DNA of 64,000 nucleotides from Pedobacter sp. JY14-1 (GCF_029269825.1 NZ_JARJHU010000003.1:410475-474474), one strand, 5' to 3'; positions 42,304 to 51,438 are shown, counted from the first letter of the stretch. The notes: generated by a model from the letters alone, not told the origin. Numbers and translations: made by a program.

Positions 42304-44681
42304 ACAATTCCGCCCATATAAGGATCGGAAACGGAATCTGAGCCGTTCTCCGCGTGGCCGGCATACTGCCTCATGTAGTCTGCACTGTCTTTTACCGTTA
42401 CCGAAATATCATACCAGCCATTACTGTCCCGGAGCGCGATATGGGCTTTTACCTTACCTTTCGGGCCAACGGTTAGTATTCGTCCGTTGTTACTTTTATA
42501 AGTATTGTCTGTTAGCTGCACGGTTAACGGATCATCTCCCTTATTCATGATCAGGAGTTCAAGGTTGCCGGTCGGACGCTTATTCAACAGTCCCGCGCTT
42601 TCATACTGGCAGCTTATTTCCAGCATGGGATCTGCTGCATTTCCCTTAAAGCAGCGGTAAAAACCGTTCGGTGCATGTACGCAGAGGTGGTAATTACTGT
42701 CTTTAAAATTGGACAGGTCCAGTTTGTCATTAAGTTCAGCTCCTGCACTGACCGCATAAGACCAGGTCTTACCGGTAGCTTCCCTGAAGGGCCCCCTGCT
42801 GGAAACACTGAAGGGGGCGCCAGTAGGAGAGCTATTCCGGGTGCTTAGGGGAACAAGGGCTGCAAAATGCAGTATCAGCTGGTCACGGTTCTCATTTAAA
42901 GTGCATTCCGAAAGGAATTGATAAGGTAATGCACAAGACTTTCGCGTACCGCGTTCCTGCCTCGGTATAAAACCGGATGCACCTTGCTCAAAAGGGAGGT
43001 ATGCGTTGATCTTTCTGATCTCTTCCTCTGTAAGCGGTGCAGGTTTATGCTGCGGCGGCCGGTCCTTTGCCTTCTGTATGCTGCTGATTACCGCTTCCCT
43101 TTTTTCAGGTGTGGGTGCGACGGTTCCTCTGCCGCTGTTAGCAGGCCGGAACACAGAACTGAGATCGCCGCAAATGGCTCTTCTCCAACTGCTCACCTGG
43201 TTGCTCCTGATCTTTTTGCCGGTTTTATGGCTGAACAGATGCTCTAAGAACATAATGGTCGAGGTGTGGTCAAATACCTGGGAATTTACATATCCACCCT
43301 TGCTCCAGGGCGAGGCAATCAGCATTGGAACACGATAGCCTAAACCTATCGGACTGTCCTTGCCGGTTTCGTAATCAGGACTGACATCTATACCTGCCGA
43401 AACCTTTCCGGTTGCAGCATCTGATGGCTTGGGGACGACATAGGGTGGTATATGGTCAAAGTAACCATCGTTTTCATCATAAGTAAGGATAAAGATGGTT
43501 TTCTTCCAGACTTCCGGGTTTTTGGTGAGTATATCCAGCGCTTCGGATACGTACCAGGTGCCGTAAAGTGGTGAGCTGGTATGGTCCGAAAAGCGCTGCG
43601 GAGCCACCAGCCAGGATACGGAAGGCAGCTTACCGTTGTCCACGTCGCTGCGGAACTGATGAAAGATGTCGTTTTTCGGAATCTTCAGGGTCTGCCTTTT
43701 TCCCTGCTCGTCGGTATAGTGAAAAGGGGCAAGCTCCAGGTAATCGAAGGGGGCATTGATATTGGTGGCAAAGGCTTTGTCGATCAGGTTTTTTTCTCTT
43801 GCGGAGAGTTTGTCATATTTTTCCCGGACTTGCTGAGCGCTCAGTTTCTGCTTTGAGTCTCCGTTTTTTCGGAACCAGGCCGACAGCCGGACATGGTACC
43901 TTTTTACATATTCTATAGCGTTGTCCCCGTAATTTCCCAGCCAGTCGTCCACACCTTCGCCCTGGAGATCACTCGTCCACAATTCGTTCTGATAGATCTT
44001 CCAGCTGATGCCATTGTCTTCCAGCACTTCCGGAAAGGTATCCCAGTCTACAAAGGCATCTTCACGTGACTCTGCCTGCGAATTGTTAACTGCAGCTATG
44101 GAACTGCCGTTCTGTTCCGGGCGGATGGTGCCGGTCCACATGAAAAGCCGGTTTGGGGTAGTACCCGTCAGCGAAGAACAGAAATGATGGTCACAAATGG
44201 TGAAGGCATCGGCAAGTGCGTAATAAAAAGGGATGTCTGACCTTTCGTAATGTCCGAGGCACATGGAAGATTTTGCCGGTACCCACTGGTCATACCTGCC
44301 ACCGTTGCGTGCAGCGACCTGGTCTGGCCAGGAATGCGGCAGGCCACCCTGCCAGGTGATCCTTGTTTTGTTGATATCGATGTGAAATGGTGCATAGGTA
44401 TTGCCCTGCGCGTCTTTTTGCAGCCATACCTTATCCTGATCAGGGAGCAGGAACGGCCTTGGATCGTTGAATCCCCTGACTCCCCTTAAGGTACCGAACA
44501 TATGGTCGAAGGACCGGTTTTCCTGCATGAGGATCACGACGTGTTCCGCATCATAAAAGGTTGAACCCGGATTGGCCTGTATGGCCATCGCCTGCTGAAC
44601 AGACATCGGAATTACGTTATCCAGGCCAGCAGCCCCCGTTAGCAGGGCGGCCTTCTTCAAAAAAGCTCTTCTAGAATCCAT
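42300..44681 (-). CDS. Tat-exported phosphocholine-type phospholipase C
   Basis: 793 residues. A twin-arginine signal (SRRAFLKKAALLTGAAGL) marks export of a folded enzyme. The phosphoesterase domain has the family signatures ENRSFDHMFGTLRGVRGF, GHYERSDIPFYYALADAF (metal/substrate region), CDHHFCSSLTGTTPNRLF and YDENDGYFDH. The two C-terminal beta domains (from about residue 580) match those of the non-haemolytic phospholipase C family. It cleaves the head group of phosphatidylcholine or a similar lipid outside the cytoplasm. It starts 27 bases after eboF and seems to be the last gene of the ebo operon, an unusual addition. Confidence 0.88.
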   Translation of the reverse strand: MDSRRAFLKKAALLTGAAGLDNVIPMSVQQAMAIQANPGSTFYDAEHVVILMQENRSFDHMFGTLRGVRGFNDPRPFLLPDQDKVWLQKDAQGNTYAPFHIDINKTRITWQGGLPHSWPDQVAARNGGRYDQWVPAKSSMCLGHYERSDIPFYYALADAFTICDHHFCSSLTGTTPNRLFMWTGTIRPEQNGSSIAAVNNSQAESREDAFVDWDTFPEVLEDNGISWKIYQNELWTSDLQGEGVDDWLGNYGDNAIEYVKRYHVRLSAWFRKNGDSKQKLSAQQVREKYDKLSAREKNLIDKAFATNINAPFDYLELAPFHYTDEQGKRQTLKIPKNDIFHQFRSDVDNGKLPSVSWLVAPQRFSDHTSSPLYGTWYVSEALDILTKNPEVWKKTIFILTYDENDGYFDHIPPYVVPKPSDAATGKVSAGIDVSPDYETGKDSPIGLGYRVPMLIASPWSKGGYVNSQVFDHTSTIMFLEHLFSHKTGKKIRSNQVSSWRRAICGDLSSVFRPANSGRGTVAPTPEKREAVISSIQKAKDRPPQHKPAPLTEEEIRKINAYLPFEQGASGFIPRQERGTRKSCALPYQFLSECTLNENRDQLILHFAALVPLSTRNSSPTGAPFSVSSRGPFREATGKTWSYAVSAGAELNDKLDLSNFKDSNYHLCVHAPNGFYRCFKGNAADPMLEISCQYESAGLLNKRPTGNLELLIMNKGDDPLTVQLTDNTYKSNNGRILTVGPKGKVKAHIALRDSNGWYDISVTVKDSADYMRQYAGHAENGSDSVSDPYMGGIV

Positions 44682-44708
44682 TTGGCTGAATTTAAGGGAT
44701 TCCTGCGG

Positions 44709-46061
44709 TTAGCTGTGCAGGGCCTTCCAGATGAGGTCCGCGACTTCTGTCGCCTGTCTGTTTTCCAGGTTGAGACCGGCGCTGGTGATCAGTACCGGGT
44801 GAAATTCCTGAGGATTGTTCAGGCTGCCATGGGATCCGGCGATCAGCGTCGCATCCAGCGGGATCACATCCATGACATAGCGGAACCCGGCTTTTTTACG
44901 CAGTAGCTTATAGGCAGCCCTCGGTTTTGAGGACATGAACATTTCCACAGGATCGTAGCCGGGTTTTTTATGGATATCTACGCAGCGGGCGTAATCGGGC
45001 GCAACCGCATCGTCGAGCCAGAAATAATAAGTGAACCAGGCCTTAGGGGCTGCAATCAGCACAAAATCGCCCGCGCGTTTATGGTCGATGCCGTATTTTT
45101 TCTTGCCTTCTTCGTCCAGGACCTCGGCGATACCGGGGGTATTTTCCAGCAAAGCCTTTACCTTGTCCCTTACCGAAGGGTCGTTGACGTAAACATGCGC
45201 CACCTGGTGATCGGCCACGGCAAAAACTTTGGAAGCACCGGCATCCAGCAGTTCCAGACCACGTTCTATACGAATGCCCAGCAGGTTGTTCTGCCGGAGC
45301 AACCGGTTGATATGTATCGGCTGGTTTACCGGGGTAATGCCGTACTCAGACAAGATGATGATGCTGGCCCCCTGCTGCTCATAATGTTGCACGAGGTCTT
45401 TGACTACCTGGTCAATTTCTGCCAGATCTTTACTGATCCTGCTTTCATCATGTCCGAATTTCTGCAGGCAATAGTCAAGGTGCGGCAGATAAACGAGGGT
45501 GAGGGTCGGATCATATAGCTTATCCGTAATCAGGGTCGCGTCTGCGATCCATTTACTGGATTTGATATTGGCACCGGGGCCCCAGAACTGGAAAAGCGGG
45601 AACTGCCCCAGTTTTTCCTGCAGGGTATCCCGGAGTTCCGCAGGGTGCGAATAGCAATCGGGCATTTTCCTGCCGTCGGCCAGGTAGTTTGGCCTGGGGG
45701 TTACGGAATAGTCGGCGTTCGAGTACATATTGTACCACCAGAACATATTGGCGCAGGTAAAGTTGGGGTCTTCCTTCTTCGCCCTGTCCCAGATTTTTTC
45801 TGCAAGGACAAGCTTGTTGGACTGCTTCCAGAATTTGATCTCGGCATCGGTATGGTCATACCAGCCATTCCCTACGATGCCATGTTCCCTCGGCGGCCTG
45901 CCCGTGAGATAGGTAGACTGAACTGCTGTAGTTACTGCAGGCAGCATCGGGGCTATCGTGTGCAGGGCGTTCTTCTGAGTATAAGCAGAAAGGAAAGGGG
46001 TGTGTTTTCCGATCAGGTTGGACGAAAGGCCAACAACATCGATCACTACAGTTTTCTTCAT
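44709..46061 (-). CDS. eboF: EboF, alkaline phosphatase/nucleotide pyrophosphatase-family protein
   Basis: 450 residues, no signal peptide. Alkaline-phosphatase superfamily fold of the type I phosphodiesterase kind: Asp in VVIDVVGLS near the N terminus, the Thr nucleophile region PAVTTAVQSTYLTGRPPREHG, HLDYCLQKFGHD in the middle and IAGSHGSLN near the end. The usual SDHG metal motif reads SEYG here. In the ebo cluster EboF is thought to act on a phosphorylated or nucleotide-linked precursor. It starts 18 bases after eboE and precedes the phospholipase C gene. Confidence 0.88.
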   Translation of the reverse strand: MKKTVVIDVVGLSSNLIGKHTPFLSAYTQKNALHTIAPMLPAVTTAVQSTYLTGRPPREHGIVGNGWYDHTDAEIKFWKQSNKLVLAEKIWDRAKKEDPNFTCANMFWWYNMYSNADYSVTPRPNYLADGRKMPDCYSHPAELRDTLQEKLGQFPLFQFWGPGANIKSSKWIADATLITDKLYDPTLTLVYLPHLDYCLQKFGHDESRISKDLAEIDQVVKDLVQHYEQQGASIIILSEYGITPVNQPIHINRLLRQNNLLGIRIERGLELLDAGASKVFAVADHQVAHVYVNDPSVRDKVKALLENTPGIAEVLDEEGKKKYGIDHKRAGDFVLIAAPKAWFTYYFWLDDAVAPDYARCVDIHKKPGYDPVEMFMSSKPRAAYKLLRKKAGFRYVMDVIPLDATLIAGSHGSLNNPQEFHPVLITSAGLNLENRQATEVADLIWKALHS

Positions 46062-46079
46062 CTTGTTTAAGTTATTTGA

Positions 46080-47288
46080 TTATTTCAAAATACCTGTTAC
46101 CCAGTTGAGTTCCTGGCTGATGGATTCGGCGATAGGAAGCCTGATCTGGTCCGGCATTACCTCCCAGGTATAGGTCTCTACTTCCAGATGCCTGGTAAAT
46201 GGGTTTTCCTGCTGCAGTTGCAATACTTTGAGGATATCTTCCTGGGTAGTCCCCAGCAGACCGATCTCCTTCATGGATATGGGTACATGATAATGTGCGC
46301 GCCATTCAATGGCATCCGTCTGGTCAAAAGCGTCCAGCGCTTCCGGCAGGTCGGTGTAACGGATCAGGCTTCCGTCCGGTCTCCTGGCGACCACCTGGTG
46401 CAGGTAGACAGGTTCATTGAAGAGATCAAAGGCAGTCTTCAACCTGGTCCTTTCTTCGGCCGGTCTGTCTAGCCTGGCCTTAAGTGCAGCACTGATCTGT
46501 ATCTTTCCTACCTGTATCTGTTCTTGTTCCAGCTCAAGGAGTACTGTTTCATGCGGCTCGTAACCAATCGCGAAATGACATACATCATAACAGAGGCGCA
46601 GGTGTTTTTTGATCAGGGCCTCCGCTTCATCTGTATCCAGGCTGAATTCGGTAGCCAGTGCCGGTATGCCGATGCGCAGCAGGTCGTTCTTAAACCAGTC
46701 GATAAATTCTCTGCCGGTTTCCATAATGCCATCCGGTTCCGGCTCAATGTCCAGGTGCAGGACCTGCCCTGTTTGCTGTTGGATGCGGACGAGCTCTTTA
46801 ATGACTTCCACTACGTTCAGGGTGCCGGCATTGATCGCTGCCTCCAGTCCGGGGCCATCTTTAAACCAGTGCCGGTAACTTAAGGGGTTGGTGGAAACGC
46901 CGCCGTCCATCCCTTCCGGCAGCAGTTGCCTCAGGATATGAAAAAGCCTTATGGTATAGTCACGGCGTTCATCGGTGATCCAGTCAGGTGCATGTACATC
47001 CGCCTTAACTACCGTGCGGTGGAATTCTCCGTAGGGGAAACCATTCATGGTATACACATAAGCCTCGTTGTCGCGCATCCAGGCTTTAAAGGTGTTCAGT
47101 GCCTCAGCCTCTGCCAGCTGCAGGCTGGAGGTATGGGAAAGCCTCAGGCCTATACCCATTGGCTGGTCGCCCGCCACTGCCTTCCTGATCCGGGGAAAGT
47201 TAAGCTTCAGTGCCTCAAAATCATCGTCCCAGTTTTTTCCGGGATGGATATTTGTACAATAGGTAAGATGACCGCTTGGTAACTTCAT
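46080..47288 (-). CDS. eboE: EboE, metabolite-traffic protein with xylose-isomerase-like TIM barrel
   Basis: 402 residues. Begins MKLPSGHLTYCTNIHPG, the typical EboE start, and continues as an AP-endonuclease-2/xylose-isomerase-like barrel (LHLDIEPEPDGIMETG, CYDVCHFAIGYEPHETV with metal-ligand type His/Asp/Glu, and a C-terminal VETYTWEVMPDQIR). EboE belongs to the conserved ebo set; its reaction is unknown. It lies 4 bases downstream of the eboD stop and 18 bases before eboF. Confidence 0.9.
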   Translation of the reverse strand: MKLPSGHLTYCTNIHPGKNWDDDFEALKLNFPRIRKAVAGDQPMGIGLRLSHTSSLQLAEAEALNTFKAWMRDNEAYVYTMNGFPYGEFHRTVVKADVHAPDWITDERRDYTIRLFHILRQLLPEGMDGGVSTNPLSYRHWFKDGPGLEAAINAGTLNVVEVIKELVRIQQQTGQVLHLDIEPEPDGIMETGREFIDWFKNDLLRIGIPALATEFSLDTDEAEALIKKHLRLCYDVCHFAIGYEPHETVLLELEQEQIQVGKIQISAALKARLDRPAEERTRLKTAFDLFNEPVYLHQVVARRPDGSLIRYTDLPEALDAFDQTDAIEWRAHYHVPISMKEIGLLGTTQEDILKVLQLQQENPFTRHLEVETYTWEVMPDQIRLPIAESISQELNWVTGILK

Positions 47289-47292
47289 GATA

Positions 47293-48447
47293 CTAATGGC
47301 TGTTGGTATACCTGTTTACATAGTCGCTTGCCTTGATCAGCAGTTCCTGATCCATTTCATGTACTTCCTTACCGGTACCCAGATCAGTCAGCAATGTAAT
47401 GGTCAGCAGTCCGCCAAGGTGTTCCTGGAACTCTGCCAGCCCCCTGAGGATCGGGGACTCCGCGTCCCTGATTTGTATGAGTGAATTCGAAATGTCAAAA
47501 TTCAGGGTGGTCAGCACCTTCAGGATACGGAGGGCCTTCTCTTCAGAAAGCAGTCCCTTCATGAAGGAATAGACGCTGTCCAGGGCAATACCCATTGCTA
47601 CGGCTTCTCCGTGCAGCACTTCAAAATTGCTGAGCTGTTCAAGTTTGTGCGCCGCCCAATGGCCAAAGTCCAGCGGCCTTGCAGAACCGGACTCAAAAGG
47701 GTCCGCACCGGCAATGTGGTCCATGTGCAGCTTTGCGCAATGCTTGATGAGGTAACACATCGCCTCCTTATCCCTTGCGGCAAGATTACCGGCATTTTCC
47801 TCCAGCCAGAAAAAGAAATCAGCATCTTTGATGAGGGCCACCTTAACGGCCTCTGAGATGCCGGAACGGTAATCACGGTCGCTGAGCGTATCCAGAAAAA
47901 CCTCATCATTGAAAACGGCCACAGGTGGTGCAAAGGTGCCCAGGAAATTCTTTTTCCGCTTATAGTTGATCCCGTTTTTCACCCCGATGCCCGAGTCGTT
48001 CTGTGAAAGTACGGTTGTGGGTATGCGGATGTGTTTGATGCCGCGGTGCGAAACCGCGGCAGCGTAACCGACAAGGTCCAGTACTGCGCCGCCGCCGATG
48101 GCTGCGATATAGGAATGCCGGTCAATGCCGTGTACGTTTACTGCTTCCACGATCTGGTCGAACAGTGCGGTATCGTTCTTTGAGGCTTCTCCGCCCGGTA
48201 TGGTCATGATCTCAGAAATAAGCTGCACATCTGTATAACGCTGAAAATAGCTGCGGATGTTGTCGCTCAGTTCCGGATGTGCATCTGCCACACCCCTGTC
48301 GATCACGAATAAGACTTTTTTGACGGCAGCTGAGACCCTTTCCTTAAAGAAATCTGCAAGGGTAGTATTGCCGGTATTGAAAAGCGCATTGGTGAAATAT
48401 ACGCTGTACTCGAATTTTACACTAAAAGATTGTTGTAAATGGCTCAT
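47293..48447 (-). CDS. eboD: EboD, 3-dehydroquinate-synthase-like sugar phosphate cyclase
   Basis: 384 residues from the ATG at 48447 (frame open to 48477 inside eboC). Member of the sugar phosphate cyclase family: NAD-binding GGGAVLDLVGYAAAV, RIPTTVLSQNDSGIGVKNGINY with the Lys, and the three metal-binding positions in SEAVKVALIK (Glu), LDFGHWAAHKLE (His) and VLHGEAVAMGI (His). So it looks active rather than degenerate. It is not AroB proper: AroB normally has HS in the His motif, and the ebo context is strong. It lies 16 bases after eboC. Confidence 0.9.
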   Translation of the reverse strand: MSHLQQSFSVKFEYSVYFTNALFNTGNTTLADFFKERVSAAVKKVLFVIDRGVADAHPELSDNIRSYFQRYTDVQLISEIMTIPGGEASKNDTALFDQIVEAVNVHGIDRHSYIAAIGGGAVLDLVGYAAAVSHRGIKHIRIPTTVLSQNDSGIGVKNGINYKRKKNFLGTFAPPVAVFNDEVFLDTLSDRDYRSGISEAVKVALIKDADFFFWLEENAGNLAARDKEAMCYLIKHCAKLHMDHIAGADPFESGSARPLDFGHWAAHKLEQLSNFEVLHGEAVAMGIALDSVYSFMKGLLSEEKALRILKVLTTLNFDISNSLIQIRDAESPILRGLAEFQEHLGGLLTITLLTDLGTGKEVHEMDQELLIKASDYVNRYTNSH

Positions 48448-48463
48448 GTTAGGTGTGTGTCTG

Positions 48464-49375
48464 CTAAGTAACGGCAAAAGCCTTGCTCAGCAATAAAGAT
48501 ATGGGTAACAATATCGTGATGACGATAGCGACAGGCCAGATGCCGAAGGCACTGGCCCAGGCTGCATTCATCAGGATAAGGGCGATTACGCCCGATTTGA
48601 CGGCCTTCCCGATGTTGGGGCCAGTGGGATCTTTCATGGCCCTGAAGAGCGGGATGAAGATCATCACGGCAAAAAGCACCAGAAAGAATGCGGTAAGGGG
48701 AACCTGACTGTTCCTGATGCCGAAGCCGGCGATGCAGCCGATCACCAACAGGTAAAGTGCTGCGGCAAAATAAAGCGTATTTTTATTGCCCCCGTGTACC
48801 TCACCGCGGCTGATCATGGTAATGGCAGCGATATAGAGAATGGGAATGATGGCTAGGTACCACAACTGCTGCACCATGCCGGGAACAATGCTGATGCCGA
48901 GCAGCAGGTTCAGCCCCCTGCACAGCCCCATGTTCAACGGCCCGAAGACCGCATGGTGCTTCAGGTACTTGTCATAGACCAGGCAGGATACCATAATGGC
49001 TACGGCCAGGTATCTCGCCTCATCACTGTAAAGCCCCGCGGCAAAAATGGCGATAAAGAAAAACACACCGCCAAAAATGGCAGCGGCATTCCTGCTGATC
49101 AGCCCGCTGGGTATTGGCCGTTCCGGACGTTCAATTTTGTCGAGTTCCGCATCAAATACATCATTCAGGATAATGCCGCCTGCATAGAGGCAAATTGTGG
49201 CAATACAGATCAAAAGAACAGGTATATAAGACAGCGATGCAGGTCCTCCCAGCCAGAAGCCGTCCTGTTGACCTAAAAAATAACCTGCAATCGCCATACC
49301 GGCCAGCACATCGGCAATTGCCGTAACGACATTTGCCGGGCGCATCAGCCTTATGTAGCCTAAAAACTTCTTCAC
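48464..49375 (-). CDS. eboC: EboC, UbiA-family prenyltransferase
   Basis: 303 residues, about nine membrane helices. Both UbiA metal-binding motifs are present: NDVFDAELDKIERPERPIPSG (the NDxxDxxxD type) and the second region YDKYLKHHAVFGPLNMGLCRG. It transfers a prenyl group from a polyprenyl diphosphate, in the membrane, to an aromatic or similar acceptor. The LCRGLNLLLG segment after the second motif is typical of ebo members. eboB starts 11 bases upstream, eboD 16 bases downstream. Confidence 0.9.
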   Translation of the reverse strand: MKKFLGYIRLMRPANVVTAIADVLAGMAIAGYFLGQQDGFWLGGPASLSYIPVLLICIATICLYAGGIILNDVFDAELDKIERPERPIPSGLISRNAAAIFGGVFFFIAIFAAGLYSDEARYLAVAIMVSCLVYDKYLKHHAVFGPLNMGLCRGLNLLLGISIVPGMVQQLWYLAIIPILYIAAITMISRGEVHGGNKNTLYFAAALYLLVIGCIAGFGIRNSQVPLTAFFLVLFAVMIFIPLFRAMKDPTGPNIGKAVKSGVIALILMNAAWASAFGIWPVAIVITILLPISLLLSKAFAVT

Positions 49376-49386
49376 CAGGTTCCTGC

Positions 49387-50373
49387 TTAAGAAATGATGA
49401 TGGAATTCTTATCGATACGTGGCTGCTGTCCGCCCCTCAATACCGAGTTGCTTTCAAATTTCAGGCTCTGGTCAATGTGCTTAACGGCATCAAAGTCCTT
49501 TTCATTGATCTGCCCGCTCTGGCCGAAAGCAGTAATTGCATTGCGGTAGGTAACCAGTTCGATATCAGCCAGGCTGACCCCTGATTTCTTCATGAGCGCA
49601 GCAGTCTTTGGAATGGCCAGCGGGTCGCTGATGCCCCAGTCCGCTGCTGAATTGACCATGATCCTTTCCGTGCCGTATTGCTTTACGACCTCTACCATCC
49701 GCTCGTTGCCCATTTTGGTAAACGGATAAATGGTAAAGGCAGCCCAGAAACCCCTGTCAAGTACTTCCTTTACAGTTTCCTCGTTATTATGGTCCACAAT
49801 GACGCTATAGGGGTCGAGTCCTTGTTCTATGGCAATGTCCATGCTCCGCTGCGTGCCTTTCTTTTTGTCACGGTGCGGGGTGTGGATCTGTACGGGAAGC
49901 CCGGCCTCTTTGGCCAGGTCCAACTGCAGGCGGAAGTATTTTTCCTCTGCGGCAGTCTGGTCGTCAAAACCGATCTCGCCGATACCGACTACGCCTTCCT
50001 TGAATATAAAATTGGGCAGGATCTCCATTACCTGTTCGGCAAGCGGCTCATTGTTCGCTTCCCGGGAGTTGAGCCCTATGGTACAATAGTGTTTAATGCC
50101 GAACTGTGATGACCGGAAGCGCTCCCATCCGATCAGGCTGCTATAGTAGTCTGTAAAGCTTGCCAGCCCGGTACGCGGCTGCCCCAGCCAGAAAGCAGGC
50201 TCAATCAATGCAACGATGCCCGCATCGGCCATCGCCTCATAATCATCCGTTGTACGGGAAGTCATGTGTACATGCGGGTCAAAGAACCGCATTCCGCTGA
50301 TGTCGCTCAGGTCTAAAGTGGTCTCTATTTTTTCTCCCCGATTCCGCTCTTCAAAATTTTCATTACAGCACAT
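49387..50373 (-). CDS. eboB: EboB, TatD-like metal-dependent hydrolase
   Basis: 328 residues. TatD/amidohydrolase barrel with the metal-binding HxH in FFDPHVHMTSR, a Glu in GIGEIGFDD, His in VQIHTPHRDKK and Asp/His in VIVDHNNEET, so the binuclear metal site appears intact. A 35-residue charged N-terminal tail precedes the barrel. Its substrate within the ebo pathway is unknown. The ATG at 50373 is 19 bases after eboA. Confidence 0.9.
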   Translation of the reverse strand: MCCNENFEERNRGEKIETTLDLSDISGMRFFDPHVHMTSRTTDDYEAMADAGIVALIEPAFWLGQPRTGLASFTDYYSSLIGWERFRSSQFGIKHYCTIGLNSREANNEPLAEQVMEILPNFIFKEGVVGIGEIGFDDQTAAEEKYFRLQLDLAKEAGLPVQIHTPHRDKKKGTQRSMDIAIEQGLDPYSVIVDHNNEETVKEVLDRGFWAAFTIYPFTKMGNERMVEVVKQYGTERIMVNSAADWGISDPLAIPKTAALMKKSGVSLADIELVTYRNAITAFGQSGQINEKDFDAVKHIDQSLKFESNSVLRGGQQPRIDKNSIIIS

Positions 50374-50392
50374 AATTCAGGTTTTATTTTGG

Positions 50393-51061
50393 TTATTGTT
50401 CAATCAATTTGTGGATTTCAGGATGTATGGTGCGGTGCGCTGCGGTGCGCTCCTGTACATAGTCCTTAAGGGTTTCAGAAAGCTGATGGTTTGCCCGTTC
50501 TTCGAAGCCGATGATTCGGGTTACGTCTTTTTCGGTAAAGAAGGCTTTCAGTACCAGCTGGTTCCATGCCGGTTCAGGCAGGTGGCCGGCCGGATAGGGG
50601 TTATGATACATGATCGCTTCCAGTACAGTGCCGATATTGCTCCTGATCCCTTCGGTACAACGGTGCAGCCAGGCCTCCGGAAAACTGAATACAGGCAAGG
50701 CAGAATATAATGCCACCTGTTCATTCATTTCAGCGGCGGCAAACAGGCCGTCGATTTTCTTCAGGTAAGCGTCTTTATTTTCCGCAGGTACCTGCATCAG
50801 CAGCCATACCCTGGCCAGCCTGTCTGCGGTCCATCCATCTGCCGCTACTCCCGGCAGCTGGTCTGCAAGTTGCTGTACTTCCTGTGGTTCCAGCTGCAGG
50901 TTTTTCTTCTCTGTATATCTCGGTGTATGCGCAAAAGCGAGGTTCAGCTGCAGGGATCTTTCTTCTGTCCTGATCAGTGCGGCCTTTTGTTCGAGCCAAT
51001 CCATAGCTTCGTCACCCGTATTGCGCCTGATGATCTGCGCGATTACTGTTGTAAGCATCAT
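50393..51061 (-). CDS. eboA: EboA-domain protein
   Basis: 222 residues, soluble, helical, no signal peptide. The EboA pattern is seen in LARVWLLMQVP, AAEMNEQVALYSALPVFSFPE and the terminal EAIMYHNPYPAGHLPEPAWNQLVLKAFF stretch (short form HNPYPAGHLPEPAWNQ). The domain has no known activity. It is the second gene of the operon, 8 bases after the TMEM220-like gene. Confidence 0.88.
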   Translation of the reverse strand: MMLTTVIAQIIRRNTGDEAMDWLEQKAALIRTEERSLQLNLAFAHTPRYTEKKNLQLEPQEVQQLADQLPGVAADGWTADRLARVWLLMQVPAENKDAYLKKIDGLFAAAEMNEQVALYSALPVFSFPEAWLHRCTEGIRSNIGTVLEAIMYHNPYPAGHLPEPAWNQLVLKAFFTEKDVTRIIGFEERANHQLSETLKDYVQERTAAHRTIHPEIHKLIEQ

Positions 51062-51069
51062 ATTCTTTA

Positions 51070-51438
51070 TTAAACCGCCACGAAATAGTTGAGGGCAAGG
51101 GCTCCGCTGATGATCAGTAATCCGAAGAATTCCCTGGTCTTCTCAATATAAGGCTTGCTCGCCTGCATGCTCTCCACCAAACTCGGGCTTCTGTATTTCA
51201 GGATCCAGTCCCGCACCCCGTCTTTGGCAAAGAACAGAACCACGGCATAGACCAGGTAGAAAGTTATGGCTCCAAGGTAAACATTGGGATAAAATTTGTT
51301 AAAAATGGCAAAACCGCAACAAATGGAAGCTACCATATATATGGGTACCCAAAGCCAGGAGTCGCTGTCGTTGAGGTTCACGTATGCAAAAAGTACAAAT
51401 GCAACGCAGAAAATGGAATTTAAGATGCTTAAAAGCAT
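51070..51438 (-). CDS. TMEM220-family membrane protein, first gene of the ebo operon
   Basis: 122 residues with about four membrane helices (roughly 3-20, 29-46, 52-72 and 103-121). NLNDSDSWLWVPIYMV and the neighbouring first helix are those of the transmembrane-family-220 group, best known from an uncharacterised human protein. Function is unknown. It sits first, 8 bases before eboA, and diverges from the SMP-30-like gene across about 115 bases. A TTTG-N18-TAAATTTA pair (one mismatch) lies upstream on the minus strand. Confidence 0.75.
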   Translation of the reverse strand: MLLSILNSIFCVAFVLFAYVNLNDSDSWLWVPIYMVASICCGFAIFNKFYPNVYLGAITFYLVYAVVLFFAKDGVRDWILKYRSPSLVESMQASKPYIEKTREFFGLLIISGALALNYFVAV

